This document shows, piece by piece, positions 10,981 to 22,846 of a stretch of 64,000 bases of DNA; within the stretch, counting starts at the first letter, position 1; every line of letters starts with the position of its first letter. Below the pieces are notes generated by a model, which did no database searches, was not told where the DNA came from, and saw nothing but the letters and a program-made list of their open reading frames with translations. The translations under genes were made by a program, and so were the position numbers. This DNA is from Melieria omissa (Eukaryota; Arthropoda; Insecta; Diptera; Ulidiidae), in assembly GCA_963971225.1 (NCBI GenBank), contig OZ020269.1, positions 10,805,701 to 10,869,700 of the forward strand, read 5' to 3'.

Positions 10981-13239
10981 TCTCTGAGGAAACACTAAGG
11001 CCATGTGGCCCACTCTGGGGTCTCCGTCTATACACCTTCAATAGATCAAAGCCACTTAAAAGTTCAGGTGTATTTATCGATTTGATTTGGCGCCTCTTTT
11101 CAAGATCCGCGGAACAGCCAAGAAACTGTTGTTCCAAGAATCGAAAGAATATATGTCCATATATCATCTAATATCTACACATTTATACTACCATCAAGTA
11201 TTAGTTTCACCATTGCAACGTTCAGCATTTCGAAGCCGCAAAACCACAAGTGAAATGAAGCGAAAAATGTCAACAACAACAAAGCTTACCAACTGGCAAC
11301 ACTAACGACCACAGCGGCAACAAATTCGCTAATCATAAATAAAAATGCAACAACAAAACATATTGTTATCAGCTTGCAGATCGGCAATGTTAATTTGAAA
11401 TTGCACAAATGGAAGTAAAAATAAAATAACAACAACAAACACAGAAAAAGGAATGCACAAACACGGCAAAGAGCGCGGCCTGTGTTGGGCGCTTGAGGGC
11501 GCACAGTGCGCGGTGTGCAGGAAAAGGCGTAAATTGATTTTCACAGTGCGATAAAGTGGGCGCGAGTGGTGTTTTATTTCATGCTGCTTTTCACAAATAC
11601 TTTTTTTTTTTTAATTTTTGCATTTCATTTTACGCTCATTTATGCCGCTACTGCCAGCACAGCAATGCCAGCAACTGCTATGGAAACAGCAACTGTGGCG
11701 GGGGGCGGGGCGGGGCGGGCGCTAAAAGTGCCTGGCGCGCACTAAAGTGCAGTTGTTGAAGTATGTTCTTGTTGTTGTTTTTATGGCGTACTTCAACTGG
11801 AGTTTGGCCTGGCAGCGGTGCAGAGCAGTGCAGTGCTGTGCGGCGTTGAATGGACAACCGAACTCGCTGGGGGGTTAGGAGTAGGGGGGCTTAAGAGTGG
11901 CTGCAGCAAGACGTAAATCGCATTGGCTGGTTTTTGTATTTCACATTGTTTTTTGTCGTTTTGTTTTATTTTGTTTTGCTGGGGGATCAAAAGTGCAAAA
12001 TTGTTGCTGTGGCAGCGGGCGAAGCTGTGGCGCGGCAGTAATAGCAACGCAGAGTGTGTCGGGGATGGCGTAAATGTTGCCAGTAGCAATTAAGAATTTT
12101 TTTGTTTTAATTGTATTTTTTTGCTGCAGTTGCTATCATTGTGTTTGTTGTTGTTGCAGCCTTGCCATGCGCACATATGCAGAATTTATTAGTTCGCGCC
12201 ATTGCGGTGGCTACTGCGTGCAACATTTGCTGCCACTTGCAATGCCTTTAAATATTTTTTTTGGTTTTTTCAAGATTTTTTTTCAACTGTCGATTTTTGT
12301 ATTTTTTCCAAAGACATTTTTTTAATTGTCAATTTTTGTTTTTTTGCTGCATTTGCCATTAAGAAAATATATTGCTGCCGCTTAATTGTGGACGGGGGAA
12401 CTGGCTTGTGACTTTTGTTATGTTTTATTGTTGCAGTTGTGTTGATTGTTTTGTTGTTGTTGTTGTTGTTGATACTATTGTTGCCGTTGTCAATGGCAAA
12501 GCGGCTTAAATGAGATTATTTTCTGTTGCTAGCAAAGTCGCTATGACAGTCATTCATTTTTTAAATTTATTTATTATACTAAAAATAACAACAACAACAA
12601 CGACCTACACTTTAAATTATTATGTGTGATTTTGTTTGTGTGACTGTTGGTTTATGTTAAAATTAATGCGTTCGCTTGTCAATTTGTATGCTTTATTTGC
12701 TACACTTGTATTGGTTGTTGTTGTTGCTGTTATTGATAAATTGATTGCTTGCGATTAATAAGCTGTTTGTTCCAATTGTTTCATATGTGCATGAACACAA
12801 ACTGTTGCATTTGTGAGTTTTTATAATTTATGAAGTTATGCAAATTTAATACAGTTTGTCTACACGGAAGGTAAATTAATTTGAAATGACACGAGATAAA
12901 TGAACAAAATTAATAAATTCAAAACTTAACTAAAATACAGGTTATAAATAAGAAGATAAATTTTTTCAATAAAGCAAAATGTATATATTTTTGAATAAGA
13001 CATTGTTTGGGAAAATAATTTAGAAATTAAAAAAAAGAAAATACTCTGGCAATGTAAGTATTAAAAATTAAAAAAATTAAAATTTTATAAAAAAATCTCT
13101 TTATACAAAAATTTAAAGTTAATATTTAACAAAGTTTATTTCGGGATTTTTTAATTTTGAAATTTTTTTTTTAGTGAAAAATTTTCAAGTAAAATAAAAT
13201 TAAATCGAATAAACATAATTTTTTTTTATAAAGCAACAT
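10981..13239. other. Noncoding block rich in TTG/CAA runs
   Basis: No gene recognised. GC-richer stretches at about 11460-11560, 11690-11910 and 12000-12070 alternate with TTG runs (for example about 12447-12474). From about 12870 it becomes very AT-rich and grades into the 13.2 kb palindrome. Open frames here are Cys/Phe-rich or Leu-rich simple sequence. Confidence 0.5.
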
Positions 13240-13815
13240 TTCTAATTTTTTAAACTATATTTTTTTTTTTATTTTGAAAAAATTATTAATTTTCTTTAAA
13301 ATTATTTATTATTATTATTTATTAATTCATTATTTCAAAAAATTATTAAATTTTCTTCAAAAAGTTATTTATTATTATTATTAATTATTAAATTATTTAA
13401 AAAATTATTAAATTTTATAAAACTATAAATAATTTTGAAGAAAATTTAAAAATTTTTTGAAATAATGAATTAAAATTATAAATAATTTTGAAGAAAATTT
13501 AATCATTTTTTGAAATAATTTAATAATAAATAATAATAATAAATAATTTTTGGAAGAAAATTTAATAATTTTTTGAAAAAATGAATTAATAAATAATAAT
13601 AATAAATAATTTTGAAGAAAATTTAATAATTTTTTAAAATTAAAAAAAAATATAGTTTAAAAAATTAGAAAAAATTGAAAATCATTTTATAAATAATAAT
13701 AATTGTTTGAAATAATTTAATAATAAATAATAATAATAAATAATTTTGAAGAAAATTTAATATTTCTTTCAAAATTAAAAAAAAATATAGTTTAAAAAAT
13801 TAGAAAAAATTGCAA
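13240..13815. repeat. Large AT-rich palindrome with an extra direct copy
   Basis: The stretch starting TCTAATTTTTTAAACTATAT at 13241 is the reverse complement of the stretch ending ATAGTTTAAAAAATTAGAA near 13670. Intermediate blocks (TTATTAATTCATTA against its complement, TTTTCTTCAAAA against TTTTGAAGAAAA) also mirror about the centre near 13455. A further copy of the right arm, again ending in ATAGTTTAAAAAATTAGAA, lies at about 13676-13812. Short A/T words inflate similarity, but the mixed words at the outer ends are specific. Confidence 0.7.
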
Positions 13816-16270
13816 ATCAATTTATAAATAGTTACGAATAAATTTAATAATTAAAACATATTTATAATCATTAACCAAAGTTAAAAAATGTGGAATAGGA
13901 CAAAATACGGATTTTAAATAAAACTATATCATCAATCATTTTTCCATGTAGTTTAAAAAAGAAAAAAATGTATACAAAATCAAAAAAAATATAAATTAAA
14001 TAACTATGAATAATAAATAAAACAAAAAAAAAATAATTAAGTATTGCTTTCAAAAAAATTTTACAAGTAAAAAACATATGTATAATAAAAAAATATACAG
14101 ATTTTTAATAAACAAATATATAAAAAATAGTAGATACAGAAATTGATAAAAAAATGAGGATGAAGTGAAATGAATTGAAAATTATTATAAATTTTTTTTA
14201 AAAGCATTTTGAATTTTTTATACGTTCACACTTCAAAATAGTTTTCAAATAAAATAAATTTATATTGTTTTTTGAGCTAAATTTTTAACTTTTTCTCAAG
14301 ATCTGCCAGCAAACTTTCAAAATCTTTCGTTTGACTCCTAGAACGCTTTCCACTTTTTCAATTTTTTTTTTTTTAATTGTGTAGAAGATACAAAATTAAA
14401 ATATTGAAGACATAACCTAAGCTTTCCACTTATTTTCTTTCTGAAGTCAAAATTGTTTTCCATATTTTTTACTGTGTTATTTGTTCGCGAAAAACTACAA
14501 ACTTGATTAACTCTTGAAAAAACTTGAAAGCTTAGAAGTGAATATTTTTCCATCAAACTCACTCATATCATTTTATAAATCTCACTAATTTCTCACTAAT
14601 TTCAACATGAAAGCTTTTCGCTGAAAGCCAATTCCCATAACTTTCTTTCCCAAGCAATGTTTTTTATACTTTTTAGAGTGTTTTTTCTTTTACGAAACAC
14701 AAACACAATGTTGAAAAAACTTAGTTGCAAGCTTTAAAGTACATTTTTCCATTAAAATAGTTCATTTCAAATCTTACTCATCGTTTCGTTTCAACACGAC
14801 GCAGCCAATTTGCATTAATTAATCATCAACTAACATAACCTCAAACAATTCAAACTAAACATTGCACAATACGAACAACAAATCTGCCCATTCCCCTACC
14901 CCCCTTCCCTTCTCACCACCCGCACAATTGTCTTCAAGTCACATTTTCAATTATTTACATTCGACCATTTGAGTTTATAAGAAATCAATTTGTATTAATT
15001 ATGCCCGCTCACTTAATTTATGTCCATTTGGTCGTCGGTGCGCCGCTGCCGCTGTGTGTATTACAGTTTTATGACTTGGCTACTTTTTCGATTTATCGCC
15101 TCGAGTTGTGTATTATTAAGAAATGTATGCCAACAGCCGCGGCGCGTTCGCACCGACATTCAATATTTATGAAAGAAGCGGAGGGCGGCCGACTGGGAGA
15201 CACCATTAAATAATCACGACTTATCAAAACCGCAAATGCGATTCATAAATACCGGCAGCGAGGCGCCGCGCTGCGCCGCGCTGCGCCGCAGAGGGCGAAG
15301 CGCGGTGGAAGCGCGTTGAGCGACAAGCAAACGCGGTACGTGGGCGTTTTTAAGATAATCAAATGAAATATTAATCATGCGATAAACTCATGAAGTGGCC
15401 TCGTCGAGTCGAGTGTGGTGTGTAGTGTGTGTGGAAGTGTGTGTATGTGTGTGCACAGTGGCCGCTGAAGCATTTTGTTCTGTTTGCTTTATTATTGGAG
15501 CTTGACTAGTTATTTGGAGAAGGAAGGGTTTGGAGAGCGGGTGAGAGGGAGGGAGGAAAGGAGGGAGGGAGGGAAGGAAGGAAAAGAGGTGGGTAGCTGC
15601 TGATAGCGTTGACTGTTGGAGAGTGCCGCAGCGTTGGACAAATGTGCTCTAAACACACAGACAACGCTGCAAGTGTTGTCGGTTGAATGGTAATTAATAA
15701 TAAAAATTCGTTTATAAAGCGTGGCAAAGCAATTAAGGAACTATTGTAAAATTGTTTATTGATTGATATGCGATGGCAGGAAAAGTATGAAGTTTGAAGT
15801 CAAGTGAACGGCTGCTTGTATGCTTTGTAGAACTAGTTTTTTTTAATTATTTGTTATTAAAGTGGAAGTGGGTGAAGAGTTTATTGAACGGTGCACTGTG
15901 AAAACAATTTAAACTATAATAGGAGAGGTTTTTGGTCACCTGGTTGGGTTGGAAAATCTACATTAAATAATAAATTAAATTATAAAATAAATTAAAATTA
16001 AATAAATTAAATTGAAATAAATAAATTAAACTAAAATAAATTAAAATCAACTAAAATAAATTAATTAAATACAATTAATACATTAAATAAATAAATAAAA
16101 AACTAAATTACAATTATGAAAAAAATTTCTTTGCAGTTTGCAGTTGAGTATTTTATATCGATAAATGAAACATGAAACTATGAACATTTTTGGATGAAAT
16201 AAGGTGCCAGCAAAAGATGGTGAATTCGTTAATTCAAGAGGCATCAAGAGGGTATCTTTTCTTTTAAAAT
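13816..16270. other. Noncoding block, AT-rich then mixed
   Basis: No gene seen. 13816-14800 is A/T-rich. 14800-15500 is GC-richer and looks unique. A purine-rich gggaggaaggagg-type run spans about 15535-15590. 15955-16110 is an irregular AAATTAAA/AAATAAAT simple repeat. Confidence 0.5.
15265..15289. repeat. GCCGCGCTGC repeated 2.5 times in a CpG-rich patch
   Basis: A 10 bp unit is repeated head to tail inside a GC-rich patch (about 15250-15345) of otherwise AT-rich DNA. Confidence 0.7.
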
Positions 16271-16274
16271 GTAC

Positions 16275-16752
16275 CCTCAAGGAACAAAGCTCACTATACT
16301 CTCGGATAGCCTGTCAGTCCTGAAAGCCCTAGACAGCTACTCCTCCTCTACGACACTCGAAAAGATTCCTAAGCTTTAACACAAAACGAGCCAAATCTGC
16401 TATACTTCTTAGCAGAAGACAACTCAAATCCTATGTGGCGCCCTAACTATTCTTGTAACTACCATCTCCCCAAACTAGGCTTGGTCATCGACAAAACATG
16501 CAGATACTGCAATGAGGTCGATGAAACAATGGAACACATCATCATAAACTGCCCAGCCCTGGCACACAGACGTGCAAAGTTTCTAGGGAAACATATTCTC
16601 GGTGATGAGGACCTGATGCAAATATCGCAGAAAGGTCTGATTCAATACCTGAGCACATAAAACACCAGATGATTCAAGGGGCACAATAAATCTACTGGGT
16701 TGCAGTGCGCAAGGGCATTGTCCCTACCCATTATCATTACATTACATTACAT
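16275..16752 (+). mobile_element. Decayed 3' end of an RNase H-bearing LINE, second copy
   Basis: From about 16284 the frame reads GTKLTILSDSLSVLKALDS, the catalytic-Asp segment of a retroelement RNase H (sDS..vl.AL). A stop follows within about 20 codons. At 16433-16660 the open frame contains CRYCNEVDETMEHIIINCP, with spacing C-x2-C, then H and C, and an ALAHRRAKFLG tail. This is the C-terminal CCHC motif of I/LOA/R1-type ORF2 proteins. The 3' UTR shares GGGGCACAATARATC (16678-16692) with the copy at 10.9 kb and ends in (CATTA)n at about 16732-16752. The reverse transcriptase and endonuclease are absent. Confidence 0.85.
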
Positions 16753-19700
16753 CTTTGCTGGAATGATCAAGTATAGGATCTCTTGGAGAGATCAACTGGA
16801 TGAACTGGTTCACATAAAGCAAAGGCGCCACCAGAAAAGAGAATTTGCGACAGTTTCAAACCCTCTAACAGATTGTTATCGCCTAATAAGTAAGTAATAA
16901 TTGAGATCGATATCTTGATCAATGGACTTTTTTCTTTTGTTGGTTAATTTGGGACTTGAACTAAACTACTAAATAACACTAAACAAAGACAGCGGCTATT
17001 ATTGAGCATTGAATTAATTTAAAATTATTAGATCTTATGTCAACATCTTTTTTTACCATAAAGAATTTAAAGTTGAATAACCTGTTTAGCATCACTGCAA
17101 AAAAATTTCGTATATTTAAATTTCCCAGAACAAATTTCCTAGCAACACAAACTGCTAATAAACCCATTAAATTCTTCACGCAACCCATTAAATTCTTCAA
17201 AACTTGGCATAAAAATACCGCAAGACTTGTCGAAAATAAAAATGTTCAACTATTAAATGTGGCGCAACATGACAAATGGCAAATAAAATGTTCAACTAAA
17301 TATTTAATGCTACAAGAAACAACAACAACACATCCGCCTTCGCTTAAATGTGGTCAAAACTAAAGCAACAAAAAAAGTCAAAATGGTAACAGGGTGAAAA
17401 CAAATATCTGAATATATATATACATACAAAACATATATTTTGTATATAGATTCATAAAACATGAAAAATTAGCATAAATTATAATAATTTTTTTTTTTAA
17501 ACTTCGTTATGCATTTTACACGTTAATTGCGTATCTAAACGTTGATCTCGCGCTGCTGGAGTCAGAGCTACTTGTTGTTGTTGTTATTGTCTTTCTTGTT
17601 ATTGTTGTTGTTATTGTCAGTGGTTGGTCGGTGTTGTCGATGTTGCCACCGTTGCTGTTGCTGTTGCAGCGCGTTAAAAACTTGTCGCGATGCCCACACG
17701 TCGATTTTGGCACAACAACAAGAAAATTGCTTGTACGAAATCGTTTCGTGGGTAACTTGTTGTTGCTGTGGTCGTTGCTTCCTCTACAACAGCATGGTTC
17801 CCTTTTTTTCGACTAACTTTTTGTTGCTTTTATATTTTACTTGTAAGCCACTGTGTGTGTGTCTTTTTTTAAAGAAATTTCTTTTGTCCCCTTGTGCCGT
17901 GTCGGGTGTTGCATTCGAGCGTAAAATTACGCTCGTTAGCTGCAAATTAAATTAAAAGAATTTCAAATTCGCCACACTGCATTCATTTGGGCAAAGACGC
18001 AAGCAGCGGCGAGCGGCGCAACTGCCAACTCAACTCAATGGATTTGGTATGGTAGAAGTGACACAACAACAACAACAATAATAACAACAACATCAACAGT
18101 AGCAACAACAACAACAACACCAGTAAAGGCAAAGCAATGCAAAGCTGTAGTCTGTTGGCTGCTGGATTGTTGTCTGTTTGGTTGTTCGGTTGGTTTTTTT
18201 TTTGCTTTTTTTTCTTTTTTGTTTTGCTGGCCGCAGCCACTGTGTTGACTTCTTGCTGGAAGATAACATAAAATTATGTGCATAAATTAACTCTGCATAA
18301 TGTGGCGCAGATAGTGTCGTCTTCGCTCCTTACCGCATTGCCCGCTCTTTGCCGCTCTGTGCTGCCACCTCGTCAAGACGTGCGCTGTGCAATTACGGAT
18401 TGGGCGAGGCGAAAGGGCGCACAGGGGCCGACGAAACATGTTCACTCGCCGCTGTGATCTGGGTGCTAAGATTGCAGATAGAAGCGGGATTTTTTAATGA
18501 TTTAAGACGCTTTTATAGGAATCTATAGCGAGTCAAAAAAACTGCTTCGATTCGATTCGTTTTGTTGATTTGCATTCGAATGGCGCAAAAGTGTTGGTTG
18601 CTTTTGTCTCAAAGTCCAATTGTGACGGTTGTGTAGAAAAGAATGTCTTAGAGGTGTTCAAATAGAATGGAGAGAATCACACAATAGTCATGGAAGAACC
18701 CGATTAGTGATGCAGCAATACAAACAAAATGTATTTTCTATATTTGGTGCTTAAGTGGTCTATTACAGGTTCAACCGAATTTGTTGTGAATGAGACAAGT
18801 GATTATAATTTGTGGCGCCAACTGATATACAATTCTTCTACAGACTTATGAACATTGAATATTTATTCAATGTTCGGATTTCTAGTTTTTTAAAGTAACT
18901 TGTAGAGTAACAGAGTAACTAACACACACATAAATAAAACAGAGTGATGACAATTTGTCATATGAAATTTGTATATTTTTTTAAATTCCCGAAATTGAAT
19001 TCAGGCATTTCAAAAATATTAGTTTATCACTAATTTTCCTAAATGAACAATTGGCTATCGAAAAGTGAGAGCACAGCTTGTTGAATTTCATCGATCGACA
19101 TTTGTAACTGATTTTTTAACTAAAAATAGCATTTAAACCATGAAGCATTCTCCGCATTTGCCTTATTTGACGACTTTAGACTTAAAACATTTAGAAAAAA
19201 GCATTTACCAATGAAAGGAGAACTTTTGAAAGACGTAGAAGTCCTTCAAAAGGCCTGAAGGATGATCTACAACACTCATTCGACATGCTTTTGAATTGAC
19301 TACACAGGCCGACAAAATTCGAACAAATTTCAGAACCAGAAACCAGAGTATACTTTTCCGAAGGTTTTTGGTGCGCTGAACAAGAATCTGGCCTAAGAAT
19401 TGCCCCATCACGTCAGGTTTTCGAGATATCCTAACCTAAAAGTGCGAAAATTGCGGTTTTTGCCTATATTTGAGGTTATGTAGCATAGCTATTTTATTAG
19501 CTATTTGCGCCTTAGTTTGCTCAAAAGTCATTTTTCGTCTTTGAGATATCCAAAATTGAAGTTTGGAATACACATGAATTTCTCAAGTTTTGTACACCTC
19601 CATGTTTAGTAAACACATTCCAAACTTCAATAGCTATTGAAACTATTTTGAATAAAATGAACTCGTTTTGTATTGTTATCAGTTTTAAAAAACTGTGTTT

Positions 19701-19811
19701 ACTTTGGAACACACTTAATCTGCAGAAATACCTTTCGAGCGCATCTTAGACCTCAAAGGTTTCATCATCATTATGAGACCGAAACCTATGCTAAATCTAA
19801 GATTATACACT
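16753..19811. other. Noncoding block, no gene seen
   Basis: Contains TA-rich simple sequence near 17407-17455, TTG runs at 17571-17680 and a CAA run at 18063-18120. A GC-richer part lies at 17985-18480. Poly-Leu and poly-Cys open frames here simply translate TTG runs. 19200-19560 is featureless to me. Confidence 0.5.
18850..18875. repeat. 26 bp near-perfect palindrome
   Basis: GAACATTGAATAT is followed by TTATTCAATGTTC, with a single mismatch pair near the centre. It could be a small hairpin or insertion footprint. Confidence 0.5.
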
Positions 19812-20330
19812 TTAACCCTTTCGACCTCGAATTTTATTTGTGATATTACTTTTTTGTATTTAAATCATGAAACATTTGACTAAGAAGTGTGCACACGACA
19901 TTTGAAGTCGCCAAGCCCTCTTTGTTAGAATTCTAGAGCTAGTTTACTTTTGAACAAAAAATAAATAAATAAATAAATTTTTTATCAGAATTTTTCAATT
20001 ACAGAAAAATTATTCAATATTTATGCAAAAATATAAAATTATCATTTTTTGATTTTATTTAACCATTATTAAAGAAACAGGGTTTTTATCAAACGCGCCC
20101 AATTCGTAGATTTCAATTAGAACACAAACTTTCCCTGATATCGCTGCAAATGATTGAAAATTATTTTGGGGCTAACAGTAAAACTTTTGTAATTTAATTT
20201 GAAATCACTTTTAAAAATATTAATTTGTTGGTGCCTACTTAAATTGAACCCATAAATCAATCGTAGCTTTTGCTATAAGATGACAAACAGGTGAAGTTGC
20301 TCTCAGGCAACTTTGAGGTCGAAGGGTTAA
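19812..20330. mobile_element. piggyBac-like non-autonomous element with TTAA at both ends
   Basis: The left end is TTAA at 19812-19815, then CCCTTTCGACCTC. The right end is GAGGTCGAAGGG, then TTAA at 20327-20330. Read inward, the ends match over about 13 bases with one 1 bp indel. CCC termini and an exact TTAA target duplication are the piggyBac signature. The roughly 511 bp interior is AT-rich and has no transposase-like frame, so it is a MITE. Confidence 0.85.
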
Positions 20331-22677
20331 AACGTTTTTGTGATTCAATTTGATTTTGTAAAAATTTTAATAGAACCCATTAAAACGCATTGCATTTTCC
20401 AAAAAATAAGAAAAAAATTATTGAATCGAAGTTTTCAAATGACTCAAATATGCTAAAATGATTAAACTTTTTGTATTGGGCACAATTTAAGGCAATGTTG
20501 CAGGTAGGTAAATGCCAGTTGTAGGTTCTCTAAAAAGATTTGTGCCATGTTTATTTATTCGAAACGATTGACATTCTCGGCTTGATCAAATGTTCTGACC
20601 ATCGTTATTCAATAAATTCAATTCATAAATCAATAATTAGTCAAAGTCAGTAATTAAGTGCTTAGCAACTTTTCATAATTTTTACAATTTTTTTTTTTAA
20701 TTTGTTCTCATCTCACACATTAGAAGAAATGTTTCGCCGACTACTTATCGAATTAGCGCGCATGTTCTCAATAACAAAAATTTTCTTCGTATTTTATATT
20801 ATTTTATGTTGTTATTTTTGCCACAGTTCTGTCCAAATTTGCATTCGAATGTGATTTTGTTGTTGGCTTTTGGCCGCAGCGCCACCACTTTTGTGTCGAT
20901 TAATTTTGTTTTATGCGAATAATTAAAAATGTTGTCATTTATGTGCTGAACATTTGTCAGATGCGCAGTCAATTGTTGTTGTTGTTGTTGTTGCTTTGAT
21001 GGGCCAAAATCAGTGGCACACAGTTGACGCCAACCACACAAACCACAAACCAGCCACAACTTCCTCATTCAAGCGCCAATAGAAAGTTGTACGAAATTTA
21101 AATTCGTTTTTAATTAATTGACAGCATTGGTTGTTATTGTTGTTGTGGATTAACAAACGAAAAAACAGTGCATATAATTTTGTTATTTATAATGAACAAG
21201 ACTTTTTATTTGTATTCTCATTTTTATTTGTATTTTTATTCTCATTTTTATTTGAATTCTTATTTGTTGTTTTGCTTTAATTGAAAATGGGGTTTTTATG
21301 TGTGTTTGTTTAAGGTTGCCACTTAATTAAAATGCGCACAGGTATTAAATTATCTAAATATGTTATTGTTTTCGTTGTTATTGTTGTTATTGTTGCTGTC
21401 GTTTCAACTAATTGCCATTTTAAAATTCAATGCTATCACTTGAAAAAAAAAATAATTTTTTTAATGTGTTTTTTTTTCATCTTTTTTGTAATCTTTTTCA
21501 AATGGCAATGCATTACATTTTGTAATTAAAATGTGTGCATTATAAAAAAAAACGCATTTATAAAAGTTCAATTGCACTAATTTGACCTTTTTGGCGCAAA
21601 TATTTATGTTTTCATGCGATGTGTGTTTTATGCTCGCAATTTACAAAACCAGTAATTTCTGCTTTATGGTTAAATCGTGTGGTATTTTTAATTAAAATGC
21701 CAGCACACAAGTGCACAAAAAACTGTGCACTTGCAAAAAATTCAGCTTAATTCGAATTTGAAACGATCGGAAGGTGAGCGGCGCAGAAGTTCGGCCGACA
21801 TGTTGTAATTTGCAATTAGTTTTTGCCAAATGTTTATTTTTGCATAATGAAATTATTAACATTTTATTTCTAAATTGCAGTTTTTGCTGGTTTTTTTTGT
21901 TTTTTGTTTATTATTATCAATGTCGAAAATGTGATTAATTTATAGTTGTTTGTTGTTTGTGTAAATTCAATTGTAAATTGAATTTTAATTAGTTGACTTG
22001 TATCAAACAGCGAAAACAGCTGTCAAATTACAATGTGCCAAAGTGACAGCCAAATTTAATCGACACTAAATGCTTTAATTAATAGCAAAGGTGCAAAATT
22101 GATGTGGTTGTTGTTGTTGTTGTCGCCTTCGACTTTAATGTGCATTGAAATGCATTTATTTCAGAAATTTGTTGTTTTTGTTTAAGCGAAAAATCTTTCC
22201 CAAGCTCTCGTGTGGACAATGTTGTCACCAATATTTGAAATGTTTGGCGTTATTGACCTCAATAACGATTATTGGTCACAGCTGGAATGGGAAATGAATC
22301 GAAAAAAGAAATCTTGACAATGTGACAGTGTGTGTATGTTTTCGCTAAATCCAATATTTATAAGTGGATTCATTGTTTATGTTTGCTGTATGCAAAATTT
22401 ATGCGCAGACACGAGCTTAACAAATTTTGCTGACAGTTTTATTTGGCTGTCAACTTAATACAAAAAAAAAAATAAAAAATACAAAAGTATTGAAAGTTTT
22501 GAGGGTTATGATGTTGAAATTTATGTGGATATGTGTGAAGAAAAGCAAATGGTTGAGTCATCAGAACGACTGGATGTGATTGCTGCCAAGTCTTAATTCC
22601 AATGCCAACCATGAGGATGTAGATTCATATCGTAGGCGTATTCACGAGCTACTGTCTGTTGAGATTCGAGAAACAGC
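20331..22677. other. Noncoding block with TTG/TTATTT simple sequence
   Basis: No gene recognised. TTG runs occur at about 20973-20995 and 22109-22122, and a TTTTTATTTGTATT-type repeat at about 21200-21260. The rest looks unique and AT-rich. Confidence 0.5.
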
Positions 22678-22846
22678 TGAGCAACCAGTGGCGGCTTCAG
22701 GGGGTGTTTTGGGGGTTGAAACCCCCCCGAAATATTTGGATTGCCTATAAAACTACATACAAATTAAAAGACATTTTACAAATATTAATGAATTACTTTT
22801 TGAAACCCCCCCGAAATATTTTTCTGAATCCGCGCCTGTGAGCAAA
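22678..22846. mobile_element. hAT-like MITE, 153 bp, with 8 bp target duplication
   Basis: The element is 22686-22838. The left end is CAGTGGCGGCTTCAGGGGG and the right end is CTGAATCCGCGCCTG; the two are imperfect inverted repeats. A second inner repeat, gaaacccccccgaaatatt, occurs near both ends. The flanks TGAGCAAC (22678-22685) and TGAGCAAA (22839-22846) agree at 7 of 8 bases, matching the 8 bp hAT duplication. A sister copy lies at 46574-46725. Confidence 0.9.
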
